A model generated the notes under the pieces. That model was not told the origin of the DNA and did not search any database. It worked only from the letters and a program-made list of their open reading frames with translations. The position numbers were made by a program, and so were the translations under genes. A DNA stretch of 33,770 nucleotides, from NCBI GenBank assembly GCA_938034705.1, contig CALHMG010000256.1, positions 1 through 33,770 on the forward strand, given 5' to 3'. Of the stretch, positions 7,901 through 16,308 are shown piece after piece (position 1 is the stretch's first letter; each line of letters starts with the position of its first letter). This DNA is from an uncultured Gammaproteobacteria bacterium (GTDB lineage Bacteria; Pseudomonadota; Gammaproteobacteria; Arenicellales; CALHMG01).

Positions 7901-9112
7901 ATGCAGGCATTTGACGGTATCAACGTGGTTGATTTCACACACGTACTCGCGGGCCCGTTCAGCACCTATCAGCTGGCGGTAATGGGCGCTTCGGTCACCA
8001 AGATCGAGTCGCCCCGAAGCGGCGACATGATGCGTCCGGAAGGTTACAGCGACGCCATGGAATCAGTCGGCCGTGGGACACAGTTCATTTGTCAGAACGG
8101 TAACAAGCGTTCACTGGCGGTTGATCTTGGCACTGAAGATGGCGTGGGAGTTGTTCGAGAGTTGTTGAAGACGGCTGATGTGGTCGTCGAGAACTTTCGA
8201 GGCGGCGTTCTCGAGCGCAAGGGGCTGGGCTACGAAGACGTTACCGCGATCAACCCGGGCGTCATCTACTGTTCGATTACCGGTTTTGGTCGCACCGGTC
8301 CCAAGGCTGATCACCCGGCATACGATAACGTCATTCAGGCGTTCTCGGGTTTGATGGCCGCCACCGGCACGCCTGAAACTCACCCCGTTCGTGTCGGGCC
8401 CGCGGTACTCGATTACGGCACAGGGGCCCAGGCGGCGTTCGCGATCTCCGCGGCATTGTTTCAGCGCTCTCGAACCAACAAGGGTCAACGCATCGATGTG
8501 TCGATGACCGACGCAGCACTGATGTTAATGACTTCAAGTGTTCTCGACGCCCAGGTGCTGGGTAACTCACCTGCACCGTTTGGTAATCAGAATCCGGATC
8601 GACCCGGGTATTCGCTGTACGACGCCAGCGACGCGCCGATCATGATTGGCGCCTTCACGGCAAAGCAGAACTCGGATCTCTGGCGAGCCCTTGGGGATGA
8701 GGAACGTGCACGCACTGCTCTTGTCGAAACCAAGGCCGAAACCAAAGCGACCGCCCGGGAAACCGCCAGCGCGATCGCCGCAGTCATCAGGTCAAGAAGT
8801 GCGGATGAATGGGAACAGCATTTGAATGAACACGGCGTACCGGCAGCCCGGGTTCGAAGCATAGATGAAACGATATCCCACCCGCAGATTCAGTCACGTT
8901 CGGTGATGCAGCCGATAGATGTGGTGCCGGAATCCGGCGCGCAGCTGCATACGCCGGTTGCCGCCTTTGGCTACGAGCACGATGGGCCATCGGTCGATAC
9001 CCTGGCGCCAGCCCTTGGCCAGCACAGCGAAGAAATTCTGCGCGAGATCGGATACGCGGATGAAGAAATCAAATCTTTTGCCGAGCGAGGCGTAATCGCT
9101 GTCGCCTCATAG
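7901..9112 (+). CDS. Class III CoA-transferase (CaiB/BaiF family)
   Basis: This 403-residue protein has the CaiB/BaiF (formyl-CoA transferase-like) layout. It opens with VVDFTHVLAGPF, then GASVTKIE, LAVDLGTEDG and VVVENFRGGVLERKGLGYED. The acyl-accepting aspartate is probably D171 in VLDYGTGAQAA. The family moves CoA between carboxylic acids, or acts as a racemase (AMACR-type) in some branches. No cognate acyl-CoA synthetase or dehydrogenase is adjacent, so the substrate is open. The ATG at 7901 opens directly on the domain with only a weak ribosome site. It is divergent from the intradiol-like gene across 121 bases in which I see no firm promoter. Confidence 0.92.
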   Translation: MQAFDGINVVDFTHVLAGPFSTYQLAVMGASVTKIESPRSGDMMRPEGYSDAMESVGRGTQFICQNGNKRSLAVDLGTEDGVGVVRELLKTADVVVENFRGGVLERKGLGYEDVTAINPGVIYCSITGFGRTGPKADHPAYDNVIQAFSGLMAATGTPETHPVRVGPAVLDYGTGAQAAFAISAALFQRSRTNKGQRIDVSMTDAALMLMTSSVLDAQVLGNSPAPFGNQNPDRPGYSLYDASDAPIMIGAFTAKQNSDLWRALGDEERARTALVETKAETKATARETASAIAAVIRSRSADEWEQHLNEHGVPAARVRSIDETISHPQIQSRSVMQPIDVVPESGAQLHTPVAAFGYEHDGPSVDTLAPALGQHSEEILREIGYADEEIKSFAERGVIAVAS

Positions 9113-9116
9113 TTCA

Positions 9117-9155
9117 GCCGTAACCCGCGTCGCTCAGGTTGGCGGGGTTTTCGGC
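9117..9155 (+). terminator. Possible bidirectional terminator between convergent genes
   Basis: Interrupted arms (GCCG, CCCGC / GCGGG, then TTTT and CGGC) form an imperfect hairpin after the CoA-transferase stop, with GGGGTTTT at the right edge on the plus strand. It overlaps the 3' end of the convergent small membrane protein gene. Confidence 0.4.
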
Positions 9156-9577
9156 GAGAACAGGCGTTTAAAGAAGCGCATGGTGGAAGGCACAAAGTTG
9201 GCGGTAGTGCTGACCATTGACTTGACCGTTTTACGGACCAGGCTCATGAGAATTGCGCGCGCCTCCTCACGGGTGTAGTCGACGTCCAGCATCACATCCA
9301 GTTCGCGCTGGACGCTTGCTACCGTATCGGCATCGACCTTGTCGCGTTCGAGAAGCCACTCGCCGACTGGAAGCACAATGCCTGCGGCACCCTTGATCAT
9401 GAGTCGCAGAGTCCAGCGCGGAACCACGAGAGCACCGATGAAGAGCAGGATTGTCTTTATCGACCCAAGCGCCAGCAGCTTGAGAATCGGTACAAACGGG
9501 ATGGCAAAGGGCAGGGGCATCAGTGCGAAGTTGGTTTCCGGTTCAGATCTGAGTGTAGCCTGTTGTAGCGTGAGCAA
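9134..9577 (-). CDS. Small membrane-associated protein of unknown function
   Basis: I do not recognise this 147-residue protein. After a short leader, residues 20-60 are strongly hydrophobic (FAIPFVPILKLLALG and TILLFIGALVVP), suggesting one or two membrane segments. The C-terminal 85 residues look helical and charged (ERDKVDADTVASVQRELDVML; EEARAILMSLVRKTVKSM) and end in a basic tail. The TTG at 9577 has a good AGAGG ribosome site seven bases upstream. The ATG at 9520, right before the hydrophobic part, has none, so both starts should be considered. The gene converges with the CoA-transferase and diverges from the aminotransferase. Confidence 0.72.
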   Translation of the reverse strand: MLTLQQATLRSEPETNFALMPLPFAIPFVPILKLLALGSIKTILLFIGALVVPRWTLRLMIKGAAGIVLPVGEWLLERDKVDADTVASVQRELDVMLDVDYTREEARAILMSLVRKTVKSMVSTTANFVPSTMRFFKRLFSPKTPPT

Positions 9578-9686
9578 TTTAAAACCTCTGCTTCAGCGTT
9601 CATGAGCCCGGAGATTGCTGGACTCGGCTTTATGGCCGTACACTCGATCGGCGCAAAGACAAATCCATATTCAGAGAGCTAAGGCG

Positions 9687-10784
9687 TTGAGCAAGATTCC
9701 GTTTACTCCGTTAGTCGAGGGCCTGCCTGCAAGCGTACCCTTCGTTGGCCCCGAGACGCTTGAACGAGAGCGGGGCGAGAGATTCAAGGCGCGCATAGGC
9801 GCAAACGAGAGCGCGTTCGGAATTTCGCCCAGAGCAATCGAGGCCATGGCCGCGACGGCCGCACAGTCATCGTGGTACGGCGACCCCGAGAACTACGAAC
9901 TTCGCGAAGCGCTTGCCGAGATTCATGGTGTTGCGATGGATGAAATCTGTGTTGATGCGGGCATCGACACAATTCTGGGCCTGGCCGTTCGCATGCTGAT
10001 GCGTGAAGGCGATTCCGTCGTCACCTCCCTGGGTGCCTACCCCACGTTCAACTATCACGTTGCCGGATTCGGCGGTCGGTTGGTGACCGTGCCGTACTCG
10101 AATGATCATGAGGATCCGGAAGCGCTGATTGCAAAGGCCAGAGAAGAGGATGCATCGCTCGTCTACTTCGCTAACCCGGACAATCCGATGGGCACCTGGT
10201 ACGAGGCTGATGTCGTACAGCAATTCATCGACTCGGTGCCGGCCGGCTGTGTTGCAGTGCTTGACGAGGCGTACGTTGAATTTGCGCCTGAAGGCGTAGC
10301 GCCTGCGATTGACACGACTAATCCGGCGGTGATGCGGATGCGCACGTTTTCAAAAGCCTATGGAATGGCCGGGGCCCGTATCGGGTACGTCATTGCCCAC
10401 AAAGATCTGATCACCGGACTTAACAAGATCCGCAATCACTTCGGGGTCAATCGAATTGCTCAGGCGGGGGCGTTGGCCTCGATTCGTGATGAGGCATTTC
10501 TTGCCGAGGTCAAACAAAAGGTTGCCGACGGTCGCGCACGGATCGCCGCGCTGGCAAAGACACTGGGGCTCGAATCGTTGCCGTCGGCTACCAATTTTGT
10601 GGCGGTGGATGTTGGATCGAGTGATCGAGCGAAAATCCTGCTAACAAAACTCCACGAAGACGGCATATTTATTCGCATGCCGGGCGTGGCGCCGCTGGAC
10701 CGTTGCATTCGGGTTGGCATCGGTACGCCGGAAGAATATGAGATCTTCGCCGAAGCGTTTACCCGCCGGCTTGGGGAAATTTGA
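9687..10784 (+). CDS. HisC-like PLP-dependent aminotransferase (fold type I)
   Basis: From the TTG at 9687 this is a 365-residue class I/II aminotransferase close to histidinol-phosphate aminotransferases. The substrate-binding start has RIGANESAFG. A YGDPENYELREAL segment, FANPDNPMG and LDEAY (D193) follow, with TFSKAYGMAGARIGY containing the Schiff-base lysine K223. R-x-G-I-G near the end fits the carboxylate-binding region. No other his gene is nearby, so a role in histidine synthesis is not shown; related enzymes act on aromatic or other amino acids. The frame is open back to a TTG at 9615. I prefer 9687 because a GAGAG sequence lies about eight bases upstream and family homologues begin at PFTPL. 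Confidence 0.88.
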   Translation: MSKIPFTPLVEGLPASVPFVGPETLERERGERFKARIGANESAFGISPRAIEAMAATAAQSSWYGDPENYELREALAEIHGVAMDEICVDAGIDTILGLAVRMLMREGDSVVTSLGAYPTFNYHVAGFGGRLVTVPYSNDHEDPEALIAKAREEDASLVYFANPDNPMGTWYEADVVQQFIDSVPAGCVAVLDEAYVEFAPEGVAPAIDTTNPAVMRMRTFSKAYGMAGARIGYVIAHKDLITGLNKIRNHFGVNRIAQAGALASIRDEAFLAEVKQKVADGRARIAALAKTLGLESLPSATNFVAVDVGSSDRAKILLTKLHEDGIFIRMPGVAPLDRCIRVGIGTPEEYEIFAEAFTRRLGEI

Positions 10785-10847
10785 GCCTCGCCAAAGTAGA
10801 AGCGTCTGGCGGCGTCATCACCGAACCGACATTTTCGTTTCCGGCCG

Positions 10848-11690
10848 TTAGTTCGATAGAGACGCCGCGTGGTGTCTGATGTGGTCTTCGATGAAGGTCG
10901 CGATAAAGTAATAACTGTGGTCGTAGCCCTCCTGAATTCTGAGTTCCAGTGGTTGCCCGGCTGAACTGCAGGCTGCCTTGAATTTTTCCGGCATCAGCTG
11001 ATTCTCGAGAAAGTCGTCGGCGCCACCCTGGTCGATCAGAATTTTGTTGCAGCGGTTGCCGCCCTCAACCAGACGGGTTGCATCGTATTGCGCCCACGTG
11101 GCCTGATCGGGTCCGAGGTATCCGGTGAGTGCCTTTTGTCCCCATGGACAGTCGCTTGGCGCGACGATGGGCGCAAAAGCGGATACAGACTTATAGGTGT
11201 CCGGGTTTTTCAACGCGATGGTCAAAGCGCCGTGCCCACCCATTGAATGGCCCGTGATCCCCTGGGCGTCGGGGTTTGCGTTGAAATTCGCAAAAACTGC
11301 TTCAGGCAGTTCGGAAACTACGTGTGAATACATGCGGTAGTTTTCTGACCAGGGTGCCTCGGTAGCGTCGACGTAAAATCCGGCGCCGCTACCGAAGTCA
11401 TAGGCGTCATCCTCGCCTTCGATATTCGCCCCTCTCGGACTGGTATCCGGCGCTACCAGCATGATGCCGTGTTCGGCGGCGCAGCGCTGGGCACCCGCTT
11501 TAACCGTAAAATTTTCTTCAGTGCAGGTCAGTCCCGACAGATACCAGAGCACCGGCACCTTTTTGGTTGCGGCCTGCGCGGGTACAAAGGCGGCGAAGCG
11601 CATCGGTGTTTTGGTTTCGTTTGAATCGAAGCTGTAGACGCCCTGGCGTCCACCGAAACATGTGTTTTCACTGACGGTTTCAATTTTCAT
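10848..11690 (-). CDS. fghA: S-formylglutathione hydrolase
   Basis: This is a 280-residue alpha/beta hydrolase of the esterase D type that hydrolyses S-formylglutathione to formate and glutathione in formaldehyde detoxification. [11 protein letters not shown] (51-61) is a family signature. The nucleophile is S149 in [10 protein letters not shown], and D225 and H258 complete the triad. The length matches the family. The ATG at 11690 is chosen over an upstream in-frame start, which would overlap the aldo/keto reductase gene and add 28 non-conserved residues. No glutathione-dependent formaldehyde dehydrogenase (class III alcohol dehydrogenase) lies alongside; the aldo/keto reductase 40 bases upstream is its only operon partner here. 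Confidence 0.95.
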   Translation of the reverse strand: MKIETVSENTCFGGRQGVYSFDSNETKTPMRFAAFVPAQAATKKVPVLWYLSGLTCTEENFTVKAGAQRCAAEHGIMLVAPDTSPRGANIEGEDDAYDFGSGAGFYVDATEAPWSENYRMYSHVVSELPEAVFANFNANPDAQGITGHSMGGHGALTIALKNPDTYKSVSAFAPIVAPSDCPWGQKALTGYLGPDQATWAQYDATRLVEGGNRCNKILIDQGGADDFLENQLMPEKFKAACSSAGQPLELRIQEGYDHSYYFIATFIEDHIRHHAASLSN

Positions 11691-11730
11691 GGGTAACTTC
11701 GATCTCGGCGGGGTGTTCTTGTTGTTGACA

Positions 11731-12780
11731 TCATAGTGTTTCGGTTGGCGCGTCGGGACGGAGCAGTCCTTCACTTTTCAGTTCTGTCCAGAACTCCTGG
11801 GGTATCGACGAACTGAGCGCTTCAAAGTTGTTCCTGACCTGCCATGGAGCGTTTGCGCCAGGGATGATCGATTTTACAACAGGGTGTCCGAGAGGAAACT
11901 GCAACGCCGCTGCCGGTAGCGTGATCTCGTGCTTGCGGCATATGGATTCTATCCGGGCGACTTTTTGCATTATCTCGTCACTGGCAGGTGCGTATCGATA
12001 GGTTGCATCGGGTGTTGCGCCGGTTGCCAGAATACCCGACGCGAACACGGCACCGATAACAACGCTGACGTTGTGCCTGGCACACAGTTCAAACTCACCA
12101 TCGAGTGCTTCCTGGTCGAGCAACGTATAGGGCATCGCGACCAGAAAGTAGTCGAGATCAAAACGCTCGAGAAATCGCGGGATCATCCCGAGGTGGTTAA
12201 CGCCAGCGCCGATGGCTTTGATATGTCCCCGGGATCGCAGCTGTTCAAGCGCTGCAAAACCACCGCCGCTGTCGAGTTGGTCGAGACCCGCAGCCACGCG
12301 TTCCTCACCTTCCTGGTGACGTGGATCAAGATCGTGGATAACCAGAGCATCGACACGATTGAGTCCAAGACGGGCGAGAGAGTCTTCGTAGGAGCGCGTG
12401 ATGCCGCTCGCCGAATAATCAAACCGAAGATCAAAAGGCAGACCGCCTTTCCAGCGCTGCATCCATTTTGAATCCAGATGGGCCTGGGTATCTTCAGGCG
12501 CGAAATAGACACGACCGACTTTGGTTGAGATGCAGAAATCCTCCCGCGGCCTTTGCCGAAGAAAATGTCCGGTGCGATGCTCGCTCAGGGTGTTGCCGTA
12601 CCATGGTGCTGTATCAAAGTAGCGAACGCCCGCAGTCCACGCTTCGAGTAGAGTGTCCTGCGCCTGTTCCTCGCTGATGGCCTGCGCGGGATCGCCAAGA
12701 AATCCGCAGCCAAAGCCGAACGCTGGAATACTCAGTGAAGAATCGCTGATACGGTGTTGCTCAAGAGGGTCAATAGCCAT
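11731..12780 (-). CDS. Aldo/keto reductase (aldose/pyridoxal dehydrogenase-like)
   Basis: This 349-residue NAD(P)-dependent TIM-barrel enzyme carries the aldo/keto reductase tetrad D56 and Y61 (YFDTAPWYG), K87 (STKVGR) and H149 (VIHDLD). The C-terminal [18 protein letters not shown] is the usual cofactor-binding end. The sequence is closest in style to D-threo-aldose 1-dehydrogenase and pyridoxal 4-dehydrogenase, and I cannot choose between sugar and aldehyde substrates. It precedes the S-formylglutathione hydrolase gene by 40 bases on the same strand, suggesting joint transcription and possibly a role in aldehyde handling. Its start faces the NTF2-like gene across a region with 11-bp repeats. 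Confidence 0.92.
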   Translation of the reverse strand: MAIDPLEQHRISDSSLSIPAFGFGCGFLGDPAQAISEEQAQDTLLEAWTAGVRYFDTAPWYGNTLSEHRTGHFLRQRPREDFCISTKVGRVYFAPEDTQAHLDSKWMQRWKGGLPFDLRFDYSASGITRSYEDSLARLGLNRVDALVIHDLDPRHQEGEERVAAGLDQLDSGGGFAALEQLRSRGHIKAIGAGVNHLGMIPRFLERFDLDYFLVAMPYTLLDQEALDGEFELCARHNVSVVIGAVFASGILATGATPDATYRYAPASDEIMQKVARIESICRKHEITLPAAALQFPLGHPVVKSIIPGANAPWQVRNNFEALSSSIPQEFWTELKSEGLLRPDAPTETL

Positions 12781-12841
12781 GGTTACAGTATAAGCCGTGT
12801 GATGTTGATCAGGCGTATGAAGTTTTGTTTGACCAGATTTT

Positions 12842-12918
12842 ACAGGTCCGGTTTGGACGTGGGTTAGATACAGATTGGATCCGGTTTGTATCCGACTTGG
12901 ATCCAGATGGGATATGGA
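12842..12918. repeat. Seven-unit degenerate 11-bp tandem repeat
   Basis: Seven consecutive 11-base units with consensus TTGGATCCGGT run without gaps: starts at 12842, 12853, 12864, 12875, 12886, 12897 and 12908. The four central and right units are the clearest (TTGGATCCGGT, TTGTATCCGAC, TTGGATCCAGA, TGGGATATGGA). The array ends 18 bases before the NTF2-like start codon, just ahead of its ribosome site. The 11-bp period is close to one helical turn and not a multiple of three, so it is more likely a regulatory array or replication-slippage product than coding. Confidence 0.7.
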
Positions 12919-12936
12919 TTAAAAGAGGTTGGTGAA

Positions 12937-13344
12937 ATGTCGAATACAGAATCCATAATTGACGAATATTATGATCGTCTGAAAAATCGCGATCGAGATG
13001 GACTGCTCGATCTGCTGTCACCACAGATGAAGGTCAGATACTACGGTCCCGCAGGACTGTTGCCTTTTGTGGGTGAATTTGACGGAATTGAAGGCTTTGA
13101 TGAATTCTTCGGAATTATCCAGGACAACCTGGATATCGTGGAGGTACAGACGCTGGACCGGGTCGCCACTGACACGAAGTTGATCGTTCAGGCCCGCGGT
13201 GTCTGGCGGTCCAAGGCGACGGGAAGGGAAATTCGCGGCAACATGGTCAACGTGTTCAGCATCGACGCCGGCAAAATCACGCAGTATGAGGTCTACAACG
13301 ACACCGCCGCATTTGCGATTGGAATGGGCCTGATCGGAGACTGA
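12937..13344 (+). CDS. NTF2-like/SnoaL-like small protein
   Basis: This 135-residue protein has the cone-shaped NTF2/SnoaL/ketosteroid-isomerase pattern: an N-terminal helix IDEYYDRLKNRDRDGLLDLLSP, a pocket strand KVRYYGPAGLLPFVGEFDGIEG, then alternating beta strands ending QYEVYNDTAAFAIGMGL. Members are isomerases, polyketide cyclases or ligand binders, and the pocket residues alone do not tell which. The ATG at 12937 is supported by AGAGG at 12923-12927. An upstream in-frame ATG falls inside the 11-bp repeat array and is unlikely. The gene stands alone and converges with the DUF4175-like gene, only three bases apart. Confidence 0.85.
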   Translation: MSNTESIIDEYYDRLKNRDRDGLLDLLSPQMKVRYYGPAGLLPFVGEFDGIEGFDEFFGIIQDNLDIVEVQTLDRVATDTKLIVQARGVWRSKATGREIRGNMVNVFSIDAGKITQYEVYNDTAAFAIGMGLIGD

Positions 13345-13347
13345 ACA

Positions 13348-16302
13348 CTATCTGTTGGTGTCGGTCTCTTTCCTGGACTCGCTCAATGCCCGGTAATAAC
13401 GATCGACCGCATCACGATCCTTGTGGTCTACCCGGGCTCGCGAGTTGGCGATTATCGTTGGACTGCCGTCGTCCTCTTCGCCCCGCAGGCGTTGTTCAAC
13501 TTTCTGCAGGTCCCGCAGCAGTTTGCCGTAACGAAGGGCGAGTTCGTCGGTATCGTCTGACTGGCTAAGTTGCGCGAGTCGTTCCATCACCGCGTCGATG
13601 TCCTGAGCCTCATCAGGATTGTCGGCTCTCGCTCCGTCTGCGACCGGGCCGAGAGCGTCAGCCTGACGCTGCATCCCTGCGCGTAAGTCCCGTAGATCGC
13701 CGTCCTGACGTGGCGCGTTGCTTCGGGTACGTTCGTTTTCGCCGTTGCCGTAGCCCTGGGGGCTGCCAGACATGCGGTCCCGTGCCGAGCGCATGCCACG
13801 CATTACCTGGCGAAGCTGCTCCGCGGTCTGTTCACCCGACCCTCTGCCGCCTTTTTGCGATTCGCCGCCAGCCAGGGCGCGTTTGGCTTCTTCGAGTTTT
13901 TCAAGCGCCTGTTCGCCAGCTTTCTGGTCACCGCTTTTCGCCGAGTTGCGCATTGCTTTGGCGGCGTCCTCGAGTTTTTTGACCGAGTCGGCCAGCTGCT
14001 GGTTATCCTGTTTTTTGCGCGTCAGCTTTTTCAGTTCCCGCAATAGCGCTTCGACCTCTTCGGCGAGTTTTTGCTGACTTGCGGTGCCGGTCCCGTCGCC
14101 TGATTCCGAACGTGACTGATTGGCCGCGCGCTCGACTTCGCGAGATTGTCTTCGCGACATTTCGCGCAGTTTACGCATCGTATCGTCGAGGTCCTGTGCT
14201 TCACGTCGCTGAGCCTGACCGCGCTGCAGATCAGAATACTGATTGCGAAATCTGTCCATTTCCAGTCTAAACAGATTGGCCATGTCGCTGGTCGCGTTAC
14301 CCTGACCACCGTTGCCTCGTCGCTGTTGCGAAACCTGCACCTCTCTGAAGGCTGCATCTGCTCGCTGAAGATGGAGCAGGGCCTGCCGCGCCGCCTCAAG
14401 AGCCGGATCGATGTCCTGTGTTGTGAGATTGGCCGTCACTTCGAGCATCGCTTTTGAAGCCTTTGGAAGCTCGTCTGTCATTTGCTTTACGCCAGGCGTT
14501 TCGTCGACGATTCGTCTTGTTTTCAGACGACGAACGATTGCCTCGACACGTTCACGAATCCGACCTTGAGCCTCCGCGAGGGTTTCGAGTTTTTCTGTGA
14601 CGACCTCGTCTTCAAGATCCGGTTTGTCCCGGGATACCTTGAACAGGGCGACCACCAGCGTTCTCTGTTGCGCCGACAGATTTTCTTCTGCCTGACGCTG
14701 GCCGCCTCCACCACCGCCACCGCCGCCACCCATGCCCGTGCCTTCTCTGAAGCTCTGTTCGAAGGGGCGCACGTCAAGAAAATACATATCGGTGGCAACC
14801 AGTCTTGACGCAAGTCCCGGTGCATCGGTTGCCCGGGCGTAGTACGACACGAGGTCGCCAGGTGCCAGGTCCAGCTCTTCAAGAAGCATCACATGTTCGC
14901 CCCGAACGACAGTGGTGCGGTCGCTTCCCAGGCTGATGATCTCTTCGGCTCCGCCGTTGACCGAGACCACAAGTTCGAGCTCTCCAACGGCTACATCGTC
15001 CGACGCATCTACTCTGAACTCGACTTCTTCGATGCTTGTGACCTTGGCGTCCCGGCCAGGCGAAAGAAGTTGAACCACCGGCAGGCCATCATCAAGCGCC
15101 GTGATCGTGTGCTCCCTTGAGGCCGGTGTCATTTTGTCTCCCGCCTGAAGCTCTACCCGGTACTGACCGGAATTGCTGAGCTCAAGTGACGCGGTAAACT
15201 CGCCATCCTCGGTCTTTTTCAACGGCACAACGCGGTTGCCGTCGATGATGAGCTGTCCTTTTTCAACATCCCGATCCGCCTTGATCTGCAGCTCAACCCG
15301 GGTGCCCTGCACCGCTCTGATGTCGCCGGCGTTGTTGACGGTTTCGGATTCGCGTCCGGTGCGCTTCGGGAATTTGTAAACCAGATCGATTTTCTCAACC
15401 TGCGGTCTTGGCGTCACATCAACCGAGAACACTTTTGATTCGACACCGTCAGCGACAACCTGATACTCAAACGAGTCTTCGACATTGAAGACAAAATTCT
15501 CGAAGGACGTGTTGGTTTGTCCAGCTTCGTCAGACCTGTTTGCCAGTTTCATCTCGTCGTTCTGCCAGCCGCTCTCGGCGGACTCCCGAACGCGAACCTG
15601 GATCCTTTGCGGGTCGAAACCGCTGGTTGTTGCGCTTATTCTGAAATCCTCACCTTCGAGGATTGTTGAATCGCCAGGATCGACCATCAGCATGTATGGA
15701 TTTTCGGCTACGGTGTCCGGGCTGGAATCTGTGAGCAGTTTGGCGCCATGTTGCAGGCTGACGGGGCCCGCCAGGAACAGCACCAGCGCCAGTACCAGCG
15801 TGCCGAAACAGACCGCGATCGATCGCTTGATTGCTGGCCATTCGATGTCTCCAAGCACGAGCCTGTGCGTAAGGCTGAACTTTCTGGCAGTTCTGGTAAT
15901 CAGCTCATCGGCCAGTGCAGGGGAGGTGCTGATCGTTCTTCCTTCTGCTGCGTCGACGGCCGTGATCAGTTCGCCATCAAGTTCGGGGCGTTTCGACTCC
16001 GCGTATCTCGCGAGCTTCAGGGGCGGCCAGGCCTGAAGCATCGGTAGCACGACAAATCCGACGAGCCCGACCAGCAACAGTCCACCAAACAGGCTGCGCG
16101 TGCTGGCGACCGTCTGTTCGTTGAATCTGTTTGCGTCCATGAACACGATCGCGAGTAGCGCAAGCAAAGCCGCGAAGACACACCAGAACGCAAAGCCCTG
16201 CAGCGCGCGACGAAGACGCCAGCGTCGTTTAACCCCGTTAAGCAGATTCTTCAGAGCCGAATGGTCGCGGGTGGCTGGTTGTTCTGAGTGCATTGGTTTC
16301 AT
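13348..16302 (-). CDS. DUF4175-like large membrane protein with coiled-coil C-terminus
   Basis: This 984-residue protein is the last gene of the MoxR/VWA operon. Membrane segments lie at about 37-55, 72-92 and 161-181. A beta-rich extracytoplasmic region follows, with Ig-like repeats (KIDLVYKFPKRTG; VQLLSPGRDAKVTSIEEVEF; DLVSYYARATDAPG). A ten-glycine linker (525-534) leads into about 450 residues of highly charged, Gln/Arg/Glu-rich helical sequence predicted to form coiled coils. This matches DUF4175-type proteins that accompany MoxR/DUF58/VWA clusters. I infer a scaffold spanning the inner membrane into the periplasm; the biochemical activity is unknown. The start is six bases from the BatA-like stop. 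An alternative ATG is three codons in. Confidence 0.85.
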   Translation of the reverse strand: MKPMHSEQPATRDHSALKNLLNGVKRRWRLRRALQGFAFWCVFAALLALLAIVFMDANRFNEQTVASTRSLFGGLLLVGLVGFVVLPMLQAWPPLKLARYAESKRPELDGELITAVDAAEGRTISTSPALADELITRTARKFSLTHRLVLGDIEWPAIKRSIAVCFGTLVLALVLFLAGPVSLQHGAKLLTDSSPDTVAENPYMLMVDPGDSTILEGEDFRISATTSGFDPQRIQVRVRESAESGWQNDEMKLANRSDEAGQTNTSFENFVFNVEDSFEYQVVADGVESKVFSVDVTPRPQVEKIDLVYKFPKRTGRESETVNNAGDIRAVQGTRVELQIKADRDVEKGQLIIDGNRVVPLKKTEDGEFTASLELSNSGQYRVELQAGDKMTPASREHTITALDDGLPVVQLLSPGRDAKVTSIEEVEFRVDASDDVAVGELELVVSVNGGAEEIISLGSDRTTVVRGEHVMLLEELDLAPGDLVSYYARATDAPGLASRLVATDMYFLDVRPFEQSFREGTGMGGGGGGGGGGQRQAEENLSAQQRTLVVALFKVSRDKPDLEDEVVTEKLETLAEAQGRIRERVEAIVRRLKTRRIVDETPGVKQMTDELPKASKAMLEVTANLTTQDIDPALEAARQALLHLQRADAAFREVQVSQQRRGNGGQGNATSDMANLFRLEMDRFRNQYSDLQRGQAQRREAQDLDDTMRKLREMSRRQSREVERAANQSRSESGDGTGTASQQKLAEEVEALLRELKKLTRKKQDNQQLADSVKKLEDAAKAMRNSAKSGDQKAGEQALEKLEEAKRALAGGESQKGGRGSGEQTAEQLRQVMRGMRSARDRMSGSPQGYGNGENERTRSNAPRQDGDLRDLRAGMQRQADALGPVADGARADNPDEAQDIDAVMERLAQLSQSDDTDELALRYGKLLRDLQKVEQRLRGEEDDGSPTIIANSRARVDHKDRDAVDRYYRALSESRKETDTNR
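14701..14730 (-). repeat. Poly-glycine codon tract
   Basis: Ten consecutive glycine codons (GGN, mixed third bases) inside the DUF4175-like gene form an imperfect trinucleotide repeat between its beta-rich and coiled-coil parts. Unit gain or loss would keep the frame and change linker length. Confidence 0.75.
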
Positions 16303-16308
16303 TTCGAT

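Noticed and set aside
9615-9686. 24-residue extension of the HisC-like protein to TTG 9615
   Set aside because: The added residues are not family-like and the TTG at 9687 has the better ribosome-site spacing.
9687-10784. Calling the aminotransferase hisC
   Set aside because: No histidine biosynthesis genes are nearby and related enzymes have other substrates.
11691-11774. 28-residue N-terminal extension of S-formylglutathione hydrolase
   Set aside because: It overlaps the aldo/keto reductase gene and is not part of the usual 280-residue family length; the ATG at 11690 fits.
12842-12918. The 11-bp array as a CRISPR
   Set aside because: Units are contiguous, degenerate and lack spacers; repeat length is far below CRISPR repeats.
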